NCBI GenBank assembly: GCA_014058105.1
Contig: JACGCM010000669.1
Coordinates: 1,116,001-1,180,000, forward strand
Length of the DNA: 64,000 bases
DNA from: Kingdonia uniflora
Lineage: Eukaryota > Streptophyta > Magnoliopsida > Ranunculales > Circaeasteraceae
Direction of reading: 5' to 3'
The notes beneath the pieces are model-generated. The model saw nothing but the letters and a program-made list of their open reading frames with translations, did not search any database and was not told the origin of the DNA. Each line of letters starts with the position of its first letter. Position 1 is the stretch's first letter. The position numbers were made by a program, and so were the translations under genes. This document shows, piece after piece, positions 21,000 to 32,054 of the stretch.

Positions 21000-22554
21000 G
21001 GAATTGGTGGTATATCAATGTGTTGCCTAATCCGATCGTACTTGGGCATATACTAAATAAAGTAAAATTACAAAATTCAACGAGAATTTAAACACACAAT
21101 TTAAGATAAACACATTAACGATTTTTAAAGTTAAATTAACTAACTCAATCCTAAGCTAGATGTTAATCAAACTGGGTAAGTCAGGTTGATGTGTGATTCC
21201 TAACATGAAAGCTTCACTATGCTAATAACGGTCTTAGTATCAGAGCATCAGTCCTCACGCCCGTGTGCCTTGCCTTAACGTACGTGACTCACACGGAACG
21301 GTGACGTCGTTTAACAACCGATGGTTCACAGCGCTTGGCTGAAGTGGTTCCTATGAATCCGTGTTGGTATCCCGGTCTGGTACCTCCTAATTCCTCAGGT
21401 GATGAAATCCCTTGAAAATCTTACTAATAGTTTTTTAAGTTTTAATTAAATTTAAAGGTCGGGACAGTTAGGAACGTGTGATACGAATTTCCCCGTATCC
21501 CTAGGTGAGAGGTTCCATTCATTGGAGATTCTTTTGGGTGATGAAATCCCACGGAAGAGCCCTAGCGGTTAAAGCCTTTGCAATGTTACATGGAGCGAAA
21601 ATTGAAACACGATAATAGGTCAATCCAAACACAGCAAATTTTTTAATTTAAGAGCAACGTCTATTTGAGCAGTTCACACGACTTACTTTCCTAATGCCGG
21701 GGCGGAGCAGTGATGAACCCCTTTTATATGTCAAGTTTTAAGGGAGGACCAACCTACGGAAAGTATTTCCCGGTGAAGCTGTGGCCGCCCCTTCACTTAG
21801 GGGGCGAAAAAAGAAGACGTCCCTTCACTTAGAGGGCACAAGAAGGATTTAAAGAGGAGCTTACCAATGTACTTTTTAAATTCCTCACAATCTCTGAGTA
21901 CCAACTTTATGACTATCCTGCAAAACAAGAGAAAAAAGGATTTGTGAACTTACGACTGCAAATAAAATAATATATATATTAATCTAATTTCCAATATATT
22001 ATAGTTTTTGACATCCAGATTTTCAAATGCATATATCGTTCAGCTCAATTGAGAGAGAGCATTACATAATCCTAATTTGGAAAGATAATTCAGAAAGGAA
22101 AAACATTGAAGAAGGAAGTTTTCTATAATTTAGCTTCCCTGCCATTCAAAACAAGTGATTAATGAATAGTGGCGTCTTTTACTGAAGCTATTTTTACTGT
22201 TGTTTCAAAAGGCTGTAACTTTATAAGGACTAAACATAAAAATATGATCTATAGCTATTCGGAAAGGGTTTTGAATTATCTAAAACTTTTGTAGAAAATA
22301 AATTTCCTAAATGCGAAGTATAGATGGTCAAAAACTGTGAAACATTCATGAACACATCTTACAATGAAAACTGAGTATGTTTATTCCCAAATTAATATCT
22401 CTGAAGCCGCTTATAAGATAATTTTGAGACTAATTTATTCGAAAAGAAATCTCAGAGATCTAATCATAAATTAAATTATCAAACTTAATAATTAAAATAA
22501 AATAATTAATTAATTAGCTAATATCAATAAACAATGATTTAATAGACCGTTGCC
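21000..22554 (-). other. Athila leader (5' untranslated region)
   Basis: Long non-coding leader between gag and the primer-binding site. The stretch 21240-21900 contains CAGTCCTCACGCCCG, a GGTATCCCGGTCTGGTAC box, repeated GATGAAATCCC boxes and CCCCTTCACTTAGGGGGC-like boxes. The same order of boxes is seen at 52560-53230 in the pol-less element. Conservation between two elements of different age, outside coding sequence, suggests packaging or structural function. Confidence 0.75.
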
Positions 22555-22573
22555 TCCCCGGCAATGGCGTCAA
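22555..22573 (-). other. Athila primer-binding site
   Basis: On the minus strand TTGACGCCATTGCCGGGGA follows the 5' LTR after about six bases. It resembles the tRNA-complementary TGGCGCCGTTGCCGGGGA found after Athila LTRs, with two substitutions. Confidence 0.75.
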
Positions 22574-22579
22574 TTTTTA

Positions 22580-22779
22580 TGTAAGAAAAACTTATTCTTT
22601 AAATACCCTGCTCAAAACTGCAGGTGTCGTAATATAATAAGGGTAAGCGAGGGTCGAATCCACGGGGAGTAAAAGTATTAAAAATATGTTTTCCTAATTA
22701 ACTAATAAACAAATCTAAACTAATTTTGATGAAAAGGTATTGGACTAAAACATAAATCTAAATTACTAACTTTCGGTAC
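22580..22779 (-). repeat. Athila 5' LTR, inner 200 bp
   Basis: It matches 9414-9616 with scattered changes and breaks at CGGTAC (22774-22779), exactly where Tat-1 begins. The rest of this LTR is at 58427-59345. Confidence 0.93.
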
Positions 22780-23507
22780 TGTAATAGCCCAATTCCGTGA
22801 TTCAGACTTAGCCTTTACATCAAATGTATTCAGAACGTTAAAAAATAATAGGCAATAAGCAACAAGATGATTTAGCGTGGAAAACCTTTGAATAGGTTAA
22901 AAGTCACGACCTCTTCTGAGGATTTCGAGAAAGTGACAATCTTATTGAGATTGCTAGTTTATTACAATGAGCGTTCTAAAAATTTAGGATGATAGAGTAT
23001 AATATTTTCTATGGTGAATGTTTTGTCCTTTATCTGCAATTCTCCAGGCCTCTTTATAGGTCCTCTAATATGACCGTTTGACGACCATAAAGTCCCTTAA
23101 TGATGGACGTTACAAAGTGTGTGTGAGATATACTTTGACCATATTATGTAACGTACAGACGTCTACTGCTATACAATGGCTCTATTGCTGACTGTATGCT
23201 TCGCGCAGGTTGAACTGTTGGTGCAGAGGCTGAAAGTGATGTCTCAAACTGAGGAAAGTTTGGTCACGTCTTTAGTAGTACTTCCTGTATGCTAATGAAA
23301 TCGAGGACGAAGCTTGAGTCTGAGATACAAAGTAAGCTATTACAAGACAACTCTCAACCAATAGCATGAGTGTAGTCATGGATGAGTGATGTTGGTTGAG
23401 AAACTCATGCTGTATATGCTTCTGATCGTGCTCTGTTGTTGAGGTCGAATGTTTATCTGTAGTTTGAAAATGAGGCATAAGCTGGAGATGCGGAATAAGC
23501 CACTGCA
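22780..23507 (-). repeat. Tat-1 3' LTR
   Basis: 728 bp, plus-strand ends TGTAATAG and CCACTGCA. It matches 57688-58421 throughout. A TATA box on the minus strand (CCTATAAAGA) lies at 23051-23060. Homology with the Tat-2 LTR is visible near the start (AATTCCGT) and in the GGAAAACCT-TGAATAGG block. Confidence 0.93.
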
Positions 23508-23811
23508 ACCGCCCCCTCTCAGCCAATAATGCGAGAATTTTTGTAGGCGACTGGTATTGGTTGTGAAGTATTATTAAATGCTGTAGTTATATCTGAGGTT
23601 TATTTTCAATGTATATTCATGAATCTCTGTTTGTATCTGTTGGATTTCCTAGAACTAATGACTGTAGTCAAATATTGTTGCATGGGGAATCCTTTTGACG
23701 TTGGGAATTTGGAGAGTCTGCTTTGAATGCTGATCCGCGCATAAAAGGTACTCTGATTTGAGTGATAGGAGAAAAAACTTCATCTCTGATCTCTGCCCTC
23801 TTTGTTTACTA

Positions 23812-24160
23812 TGGTAAAAATGGTGATGACTAGGACTCAGGCCCGAGAGTCTTGGATTCGGTGGATGATGGTGGAATTGTGTATCAGATACTTTGGTAAT
23901 TAACTATTACATCTTCCTGCTCCAATTCCCATTTCTCCCACTTTTCATCGTATGTCCTATGAAAAATTGTTGAAGGTAGAGGATGACTACTTCTAAATGG
24001 TACGCTTCCATTACCTATTGACATCTGAGGTAGAATGTTGTAACAGTCTTTGGCTGCTGGCGAAGGAAGCTGTTACAACTGAAGATGAAGTGGCAGGCAT
24101 TCCGCCGAGGGAGCCTCGTCGATATCTTGCTAATGAGTGGGTCTTGTTAAAGAAATGAGG
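23812..24160 (+). pseudogene. Tat-1 antisense region, first N-terminal-like exon
   Basis: About 305 bp inside the 3' LTR, on the strand opposite to pol, a short frame begins MVKMVMTRTQAR, similar to the MVKTRSQ start at 24960. It reads on through LHLPAPIPIS, EKLLKVEDDYF and REPRRYLANEWV with stops. In Tat-2 the matching start is at 35899, 300 bp from its LTR. I do not recognise a function. Conservation of place and opening residues in two elements argues that it is a real but decayed exon. Confidence 0.5.
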
Positions 24161-24959
24161 CTTTCCTTCTGTCTCTAGCATGCGAGGAGGTGATGAGGAT
24201 GCAGAGGATCATTTTCTTCCATGGAGCATTGCCCTTTGGCCATGAAGAAAATCTTTTATCTGTGATACCTGTTTCGGGCTTCCTTGCGTCTTACAGCATA
24301 AGATCAAAGTTTGGAATCTGCTTCTTCTGTTGACTGTTCGTGCCAAGAAAAGGATTTTGAGCTGATACTTGATATAAATTAAAGTAGTCTATAAAATCTC
24401 TGTACTCTATTTGTAAAGTATTTTGTAAGTAAAAATTTCAGACTGAATGAAAAATTAGTGCTATGTTATGCTGATACTTTGTCTCGAGCTTGTTTGTTTC
24501 ACTTTCTATTTGTAACATTGGCATTGGTAAGATAGATGTTGAGGTATCATGGCTATGAAGGGAAAAATGATAGTGAGAGTTGAGGTAAAATTTAGAGGAA
24601 GTCGGGAATGTCATGAGAAGAACGACATGATGCTAAATTTATGTGAGCTGTGAGACGGGGTAACTGTGTGTGCAGCTGCTGGATTTGCTATTGTCTTGTT
24701 TGTTGGTATTTTGATGTGCCCGTATGAAATTGTAGGATATACGCGATGATATGGAAATAAAGAGTTGTCATTATTTTTTTGTAACTTATATTGATCTTCT
24801 GTCTCCCCGCAAATATTGCTTGAATAATATATTTTTCTGCTAAATCGGTGTGGTAACATCTTTGCAAATATTTATGGTAGTTATAAAATTAGGGATCGCG
24901 GCTATATGAGTTGCATCTTCTATGGGGATAATCGCTCTTTTTAGGTAGTGCGACTAACC

Positions 24960-25325
24960 ATGGTTAAAACTCGTTCTCAGTATGCGCGGCATGCTCAATA
25001 TGTAGTAGACGGACAATTTCAGATCAAGGTTGCCAAACTTCGTGAGCGCTATTTTCATCACTTGCCCTATGATATCGTACTTCTAGAATGGCCATTGAAT
25101 ATTGTCGGGTTAGACGATGAAGGCAGGAGTGAGGAGCAGGATAACTTTATTTGGTACATTTTTCGTACGTCTGTGCTGGATCCCAGGGAGCGAGATCTGA
25201 CTATTCGACAGCTCGCATGTGATAACATCGTGGAAGAAGATTTAAGGGCAGCAAATGAAGAGATAATTCTATTTGGTGAACCGAACTATCGGGGTTACTT
25301 TAGATGTAATAAGGGAGGTCGTTGA
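24960..25325 (+). CDS. Tat-1 antisense ORF, second N-terminal exon
   Basis: 121 codons from ATG at 24960 (the frame can be extended upstream only with non-ATG codons). It starts MVKTRSQYARHAQYVV and ends RCNKGGR. It is hydrophilic, without known domain or signal peptide. Its opening resembles those at 23812, 35899 and 37083. It runs antisense to the Tat-1 pol and may be the first exon of the spliced antisense gene whose later parts are at 26876-31126. Confidence 0.55.
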   Translation: MVKTRSQYARHAQYVVDGQFQIKVAKLRERYFHHLPYDIVLLEWPLNIVGLDDEGRSEEQDNFIWYIFRTSVLDPRERDLTIRQLACDNIVEEDLRAANEEIILFGEPNYRGYFRCNKGGR

Positions 25326-25589
25326 GCTCGAAGCAAGGGAGCTCGTGATAAGTATTCTATTTTTTGTTTTAGTATTATGTATTTGAATAAATGTATGAGG
25401 AAAGATATTTAAGTAATAAAGTGATGGGATGTTTCGATCTGGTTGTATAAAGCATTATGTTATATTGATTGCGTACTAGTACTGTTTATGACAGCTGTAC
25501 GATTTTAACAACTGTATGGATATCTTCGAATTTTTAAAAATTAATTTATTTTAGGAATGTTTGTACAATCTTGGTAGTGTATAAATAAG

Positions 25590-25817
25590 ATGATTGGTTG
25601 TTTTAGTACTGGATTGAGAAGAGGTGTAGGGTTAGTAATGGTAGATAATAGAGATATACGTGATGAGAGTAAACGTTATTACAGAAGTCATGATGATATT
25701 GTGAAACGAGAAGACGTGTCTGCAGCAACAGTGGGAATGACTGACACGTATCAGAAGGGGCCGTCGTTTCATAAACCACGGGAGGGTATAAAGACTCGTC
25801 TCTCTCTTCCTCATTAA
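25590..25817 (+). CDS. Tat-1 antisense ORF, basic segment
   Basis: 75 codons rich in Arg, Asp and Lys (DNRDIRDESKRYYRSHDDIVKRE is the central part). It corresponds in position to the basic segment at 37629-37919 of Tat-2. I recognise no family. A linker or nucleic-acid-binding tail is possible from composition only. Confidence 0.4.
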   Translation: MIGCFSTGLRRGVGLVMVDNRDIRDESKRYYRSHDDIVKREDVSAATVGMTDTYQKGPSFHKPREGIKTRLSLPH

Positions 25818-26875
25818 TTGTCAATAGTTTCGGAGAGAAAAAAAATGGTCTAAATATTATTGTTAAGGAGAGGAGGCATTTGAGTGCTGATTGTGATTTG
25901 AGAAAGAGATCTTCATCGAGTGATAGGAGATTGTCGGAGAGACGACGGGAATGTTCGTATTCGAGGAGGCGTCCTGGTAAACCAGAGGATTGTTGTTCTG
26001 CAAGTACAGGTTGGTGATGGAAAAATCTTGTCTGTTTGATTTATGAGTAATCTGTGTTATGTAGTAATCTGTAAACATTAGTAATCTATATAGTTAGCTT
26101 TAGAATATGGGGTTTTGGGGATTTTGAAAATAAATATAAGAAAAGAGCTACAATGTAGGAATTGTGGTATACGTTTTGATTATGTTAGTGAGAGAAAGTA
26201 CGTGTGTTGGAGAAGAAGAGGGAAATTTGAAATGATTTGATTTGGGCTTTTTCGTTTTGGGAATTAGGAAAATAGACGTGTTGACTGGGTAGGTGGTGGG
26301 TCTATTTGTACTGTTTGTAATGTAGCGATAATGATAAAATATGTCTCTATATTTATAGGTTCAGTATGCGTTCTAAACCTAGTATTCCTGCTAGTAAATT
26401 TGTAGTCTTGTTCGATTCAGAGGAAACATCGTCTTTAGGGAGTGGGGGACGAGCGTAGTAATATGGAAGAGATTGTTAACAGTGTTGAGACGACCATAGA
26501 GGTTGTTGAACCTAGTGAAACTGATGTGGTGAGAGAGAAAGGGAAAGAGAGAGTCCTCGTCACATACCCAGAGGGGGTAGATATAGGGAAGAAAATACTT
26601 AAAATATAAAAAGAAATGTCAAAGAGACTGGGGGATTTGCGCAGAGGACCAAGGTCTCTAGTTCAGAGCCCATTTCTCCAAAAAAGGGGAGGAAGCAATG
26701 TACTATCAAGTTCCATGTTCGGGAAAGTGGAAGAAGGATAAATGTATTAGTAAGAGGGTTAATCTCTCGATTATAATGGGCTTGGGTTATCAGGTCCAAG
26801 TGGGGGGTTTTATGTTTCTTGAATCAGGTCGTATACGGCCTTAGAATTCTGCTGACCTAGTTTTAGAAAGGGGTA

Positions 26876-27206
26876 ATGAATGCTTTACAGTGCTGGTCTG
26901 TCCAGTTAAATGGGAACGTATATGAGATGATGAGGGTATGTGAGGCACTGAATGAAAAATGGAGGAAGGAAGGGGTTGCGAAGCAGTTCGTAGCTGAAGA
27001 TCTTTTGAAGTTTTGCAAGTTTAAGTATGTTGAGAGTCGGAGTAGTGGTTACCTGTATAGTGATTTGGCTATGCCGAAGTTCTTTAATTTTGAATCTGCG
27101 GGTAGACCATAGAATGACCACCTTGTGTGGGTTGAGGGTAACTATTTGCAGGTTCCAGATGAACCAGCGCTCGAGCTGAACCATATATATTATAATCTGA
27201 GTAAGT
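26876..27206 (+). pseudogene. Tat-1 antisense ORF, 'plant transposon protein'-like domain
   Basis: The frame from 26876 reads VQLNGNVYEMMRVCEALNEKWR, LLKFCKFKYVESR and KFFNFESAGRP; after one stop, NDHLVWVEGNYLQV. It is clearly homologous to the better kept 38583-39021 in Tat-2 (VQMNGNMWEV, FFDLNSAGR, WNDNIIWVKGNCLQ). Plant genome annotation often calls this region 'putative plant transposon protein'. It ends at AGTAAGT (27202-27208), a perfect donor site, as in Tat-2. Confidence 0.65.
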
Positions 27207-27959
27207 AATGTTGGCCAACCTTTGAATAGTCGATAACTATGTCTGCATGCTGTTTAACTCATATTCTGTCCCTTTTTATTGGTATAACCCAAATCGTTGG
27301 CCACTCCGGATAAGACCAGTCTGTTTGATTGTGTTGCTCGAGATCAGGGTGAACAAGCAGAGGTACTTAGTGAATTGGGTATCTAAAGACACAAAAGGGT
27401 TGATTCGATAGTACCCAAAGTTCAACGTGCTCAGGAGAAATGAGTTATGACTGAGGGAAAAGCTGTTGAGACCGTTGCTGACGTGCTTCATCCTCCACCT
27501 CCTCCACCTCTGACTACCAAACGAATTACCCATAAGGGTCGAAAGCCAGCGCAGCAGAGTACCTCAGCTGCAGGGGTCCTACTCACAGAATAAGAGGTCA
27601 CAAAGCCTGTTGTTGGTGGTGTGGAGGAAAAATCCAAAGTGAGCGTATCTGCTCTTGGGGAGGCTGCGAAGAGTTCGTTGAAGAGAAAACGACATTTAGA
27701 GGAGGACAGTGAGTGAACTAAACCTCTTATTGCGGCCAAGATGAAAGAGTTGGAGAAGAAATACTGTTATATGGCTGGAATGAACTCCCAGTAGCTCGAG
27801 GATGAGTACCTCGAGTATACGTTCGTGGTATGTGGTCAAACTTTTTGACTTGATATTACCTTCGAACTTAGTGAACCTGTTGAACTGAATTTTCCTTTTT
27901 GTTTGTATTGGCAGCTCTCAATATCGATGAAGGGGGCAAGAATTTGATGCACTGACTAC

Positions 27960-30900
27960 AAAGTTTGAGGCTCAGCCAGCTCGTGTAAAAGAGCTCGAGG
28001 TTGACCTTCTATTGGAAAAAGAGAAGAGGGCTACAGATGCTACCGCAGCTGTAGAAAAGCTTAGTGATCTGTCAAAGCATGATAAGCTCATGACTGAAGC
28101 AGTTGCAGCAGCCTTAGTAGAGAGAGACCACTTTATCAATTCGTACTATGTTTTTGGATTGAGTGCTGATAATGTGGAGTTGACCCGAAATGGTTGATAT
28201 GCAGAAATAAAGTTCTTGCTAAGGTCAAGGAGGAAGTGGTGGCTGTTAATGCTACTGCTTTACCTGAGAAAGCGTCAGACTCTCCTCCAGGTAGTACAGA
28301 GTCAGTCTGTGCTATTTAGCAAATAGTGAACCCTCTGGTAGAACGTGCTGAAGCAGTTCCCTCTCCAGGGAAGATGCTAAAATATCCTTCTGAGGTAGAC
28401 ATTAGCAAGAACCTTTAAACGTTCTATGGTATCCTGTCTTCTGCATTTCAACTCGCTTGATTTGGATGAGATAATACTCAGTATAATCGTACATTGCTTT
28501 CATTTTGAGTGATGTTTTTTAAATATGTTTTTCGTGAATGGTTGTATTAAAACAAGATATCTGTAATCTATGTAGGAGATAGAGCGTTTAAGAATAACAA
28601 ACACCAAGTTGGAGAAGTCATTGAGTAGAGCGAGGGACTCCGTGGCCCGTATTCATCAGGTACTTAACAAAACTGAATATGAGGGAAAGCAATTTAAGTT
28701 GAATTCAGAGAAAGCATTTAAAGAGTTATATGATCTACAATGTAGATATGCTAAGATAAAAGTAGAGAGAGGCGAGGTGTTAAGAAAAGAAGAGGAAAGA
28801 GGGATATAAGTTCGAAAGCCAAAAGAATCGACTTGTTTTAATGACCAAAGTAATAAGGCGAGGTGTCAGAGTATGCTATTAGCTCTGACTTTGTATTTTG
28901 TGGCTGAAGTAGATAGTAAACGAGGGTTAAAAGAGGCTTATATAGAGCTTTTAAGGGAGAGAGGTGTAGTTCCAGACCCCGCTCAAGTTATGTTTTTAGC
29001 TCAAGAAGCGTGCAATAGTCATAGTTTAGAGGCGAAAAAATATTCTGCTCGAGCTGGTGTGTCTGCTGTATGGGGGTGATATAAAACCTTTATCTGATGC
29101 ATTTAGCTTTATGTAGGATCAGAGGGCCATGAGAATTGGATTTTTCAGGGTAAGAAAAGAGAAAATAAAGGTCCAAAATCAAGTAGAGGGTAAATTAAGG
29201 GGATTACAGGATGAGCTATCGCAGCACGTGGAGCAAAAAATGTCTTTAACAACGCAGCTGTCGAAAGAAGTGGCTATTCTAATGAAGGTAGGGGCAAATG
29301 TGAGGGCTTTAGGTGTGCTACTGAAAAACATGTGCCAGCGGTTGTACTAAGCGTAAATGATACTGAAGGAGCACCTTTATCCATTGCGAGCAAAAGTCGC
29401 TGCTCGAACAGAGCATGAGGATCACATAGACATTGTTGTCGAGTATTATGGGGGAGAACTATCTAGAGTAGAGAATGACTTTAGGAAGTTTGTAACGGGA
29501 TGTGGAAAAGATTTTGAAGTGGAAAATGCCAAGTCAGAAAACCAGTGGCTTACCCGAGGTGAAGGATAAATTGTTGGTGAGCAACCCATTCCTAGATCGT
29601 GGGAGGAGCTATCAGAAGGGGAGATCGAGAATCTGATACCCTGAATGCGGCGTAAACAACGCCAGCAAGAGGTTGTGACCTTTACCACGCCAGTAGATGT
29701 GCAGGTGTCAAATAGGAAGATGGTGAGAGACAAGTTGTAGTCGTCTTATGTCCGAAAGAGTCACAAATAGAGTACTCTTGTCTTCTTTTAACCAGTCATT
29801 CATACTATTTACAGATAAATGCAATTTGTTTGTTGTTATAACAGAATGACGTATTTGACTTACTCAGATACCACGTTCTTGATGTAATCTTGTGAACTAT
29901 TATATGTACTCTGTTATTATGAAGAACTATTATAAATGTAATATATTGTGATAGGTGGAACTGGCTGTTATACAAAGTCAATGCAACGCTTTACGTGCCA
30001 AGAATGAACAAATGAGTGTTGAGCTAAGATCGAGTTAGGGTACCCAAAAAAGTGCAATTGAAGCAGAAGAAAAATTTAGGGCAGAGATGTTGAAATATAG
30101 TAACCTTCCTAACTGATACTCTTCAAGAGAAAGAGGCAGTACTGGCTGTCAGTCTAAGAAAGATAGATAGTTTAGAAGAAGAGGTAATGCAAAATGTGTT
30201 GAAGTTGAAAGTAGCTTGGGACGAGCAAGTCAACAAAATGCTGAATTGATGACAGCGCGAACGCAAATTACAGAAATGTTAGTCGCGTTAGAGGAGGAAA
30301 AAAATATTGTGAAGGAGTTACAGTTTCAAGCTAATATGCTCGAGGCGGAGGTAAGTGATGTTCGAGCTCTTGCTCGGAAATACGAAGTATTGTGGTTGGT
30401 TACTGAGATGATGGTAAAGAAAATAGAGGGGGTATGTGCCCAGCAGAACAAAGTCATGAAATAGGATTGGAATAAAATATGTGACCTAGAGCAGATTGGG
30501 CAAATACGCTTCTGGATTTCTTAGAATACTAGGCAGAAAATGACTTACTTTGAAGCGCGAATACGAAGCTAGATAAGGATATGTTGCAGTTGAAGGTAAG
30601 TTACAACGCAAAGAGGTTAGAATGTGAAGCTAATGAATCGTCAATGTCTTTGATTTACCATATGGACGAATTTATGATAGTACTAGAATCTTGGAATTTA
30701 GATGTGTATCGTGCAAAAAGACGAGTGGACAATCGTTGTGAGTGATTGGAAATCGCACTGAGGGAAGCGCAACATAAGCTTAGAAAACTCCTTCTTAGTA
30801 AACATGTTAAAAGTGAGGGGGGTAAAAGTCACGAGAGAGAGATGGTGGCAGTAACCTCATCCTTTGAAGCAGAATTGAAGAGATTGGGAGCAGAAAGTAA

Positions 30901-31126
30901 AAGGGTATATGATGGTTTGACTGCCCAAGGTGTAGAATGTAAGATGGAGGTAATCCAATCTGAATATTTACAACCCATGATTGCCAAAATCGGGTCATTT
31001 AAATTGAATATGGCTAGAGAGGGAAAAAAGATTGTTGTGGGGAGAATGCCAGAGTTTATGTGTCGACGATTATTTAGAGGTATTGTATCGAAGGCGGCAG
31101 GTACTTCTAATGTGAGTAATGATTAA
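27960..31126 (+). pseudogene. Tat-1 antisense ORF, coiled-coil tail
   Basis: A series of plus-strand frames (28012-28197, 28609-28809, 28873-29079, 29129-29350, 29357-29569, 30216-30464, 30746-31126) rich in Glu, Lys, Leu and Ala with heptad-like spacing. They are separated by AT-rich stretches that often begin GT and end TGTAG (for example just before 28576). The last frame ends at 31126 just before the tandem array. It parallels 39104-41961 of Tat-2. This looks like a multi-exon coiled-coil protein in decay; its function is unknown. Confidence 0.6.
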
Positions 31127-31297
31127 AGCGATAGCTCTAGTAAAGAATGAGGAATGTGATTGTGTTGTATGTATACGAAACAAGGATAAAAATATAGATG
31201 TATGAAGAAATAGTTAAGGACGATTCAATTAATTGTACTAACCGTGCGAGGCACCATCGATAATGTATGCAAGGCAGCGTGATATGTATAAGTTGAT

Positions 31298-31990
31298 CAG
31301 GTTGGCCGAAGCAACGAGCGATCTGTAATGTATTTAGCTAAACAGTTTGGCTGAAGCAACAAACAATCTGCAATTTATTTAGATGATCAGTTTGGCCAAA
31401 GAAAGAAACGATCTGTAATGTATTTAGATGATCAGTTTGGTCGAAGCAACAAACAATCTGTAATATATTTAGATGATCAGTTTGGCCGAAGCAACAAAGG
31501 ATCTGTAATATATTTAGATGATTAGTTTGGCCGAAGCAACAAATAATCTATAATCTATGTATAGAAGTACTTGTTGGATATATTAGAAGAAGTACTGTAA
31601 TGAAGGGCAATCGAACACAAGTATTTCATTGGTGTAAGATTGACGTACAGTGAATGTGTTAGATAGATCGGTTTGGCCGAAGCAACAAGCGATCTATAAT
31701 ATATTTATATGATCGATTTGGCCGAAGCAACAAACAATCTGTAATCTTTGTATAAAAGTACTTATTGGATATATTAGAAGAAGTATTGTAATGTAAGGCA
31801 ATCAAATACAAGTATTTTATTGGTGTAAGATTGACGTACAGCGAATGTGTTAGATAGATCGGTTTGGCCGAAACCACAAACGATCTGTAATGTATTTAGA
31901 TGATCGATTTGGCCGAAGCAACAAACGATCTATAATCTTTGTCTAGAAGTACTTGCTAAATATATTAGAAGAAGTACTGTAATATAGGGC
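31298..31990. repeat. 45-bp tandem repeats within 191-bp higher-order units (Tat-1)
   Basis: A unit with CAGTTTGGCCGAAGCAAC recurs at 31298, 31343, 31388, 31433, 31478 and 31523 with an exact 45-bp step. After that a larger unit of 191 bp containing AAGTACTTG repeats at 31563, 31754 and 31945. Each of the two complete large units, 31563 and 31754, carries one or two of the 45-bp modules (for example near 31670 and 31715). The array lies between the integrase end (32055) and the antisense ORF end (31126). Confidence 0.9.
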
Positions 31991-32054
31991 GATCGAACAC
32001 AAGCATTTCATTAATGTAAGATTGAGTAAAGGAAAGTACACTGTGATAGATTTG

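Noticed and set aside
27488..27739. Minus-strand 83-codon frame resembling a small organellar-type protein start (MAAIRGLVHSLSSS)
   Set aside because: It overlaps the plus-strand antisense gene of Tat-1, is composed of the complement of repeats rich in CCTCCACC, and has no upstream or downstream exon; most likely a shadow frame.
31298..31990. CRISPR-like spacing of 45-bp repeats
   Set aside because: The units are contiguous with no unique spacers, in a plant retrotransposon; a minisatellite.
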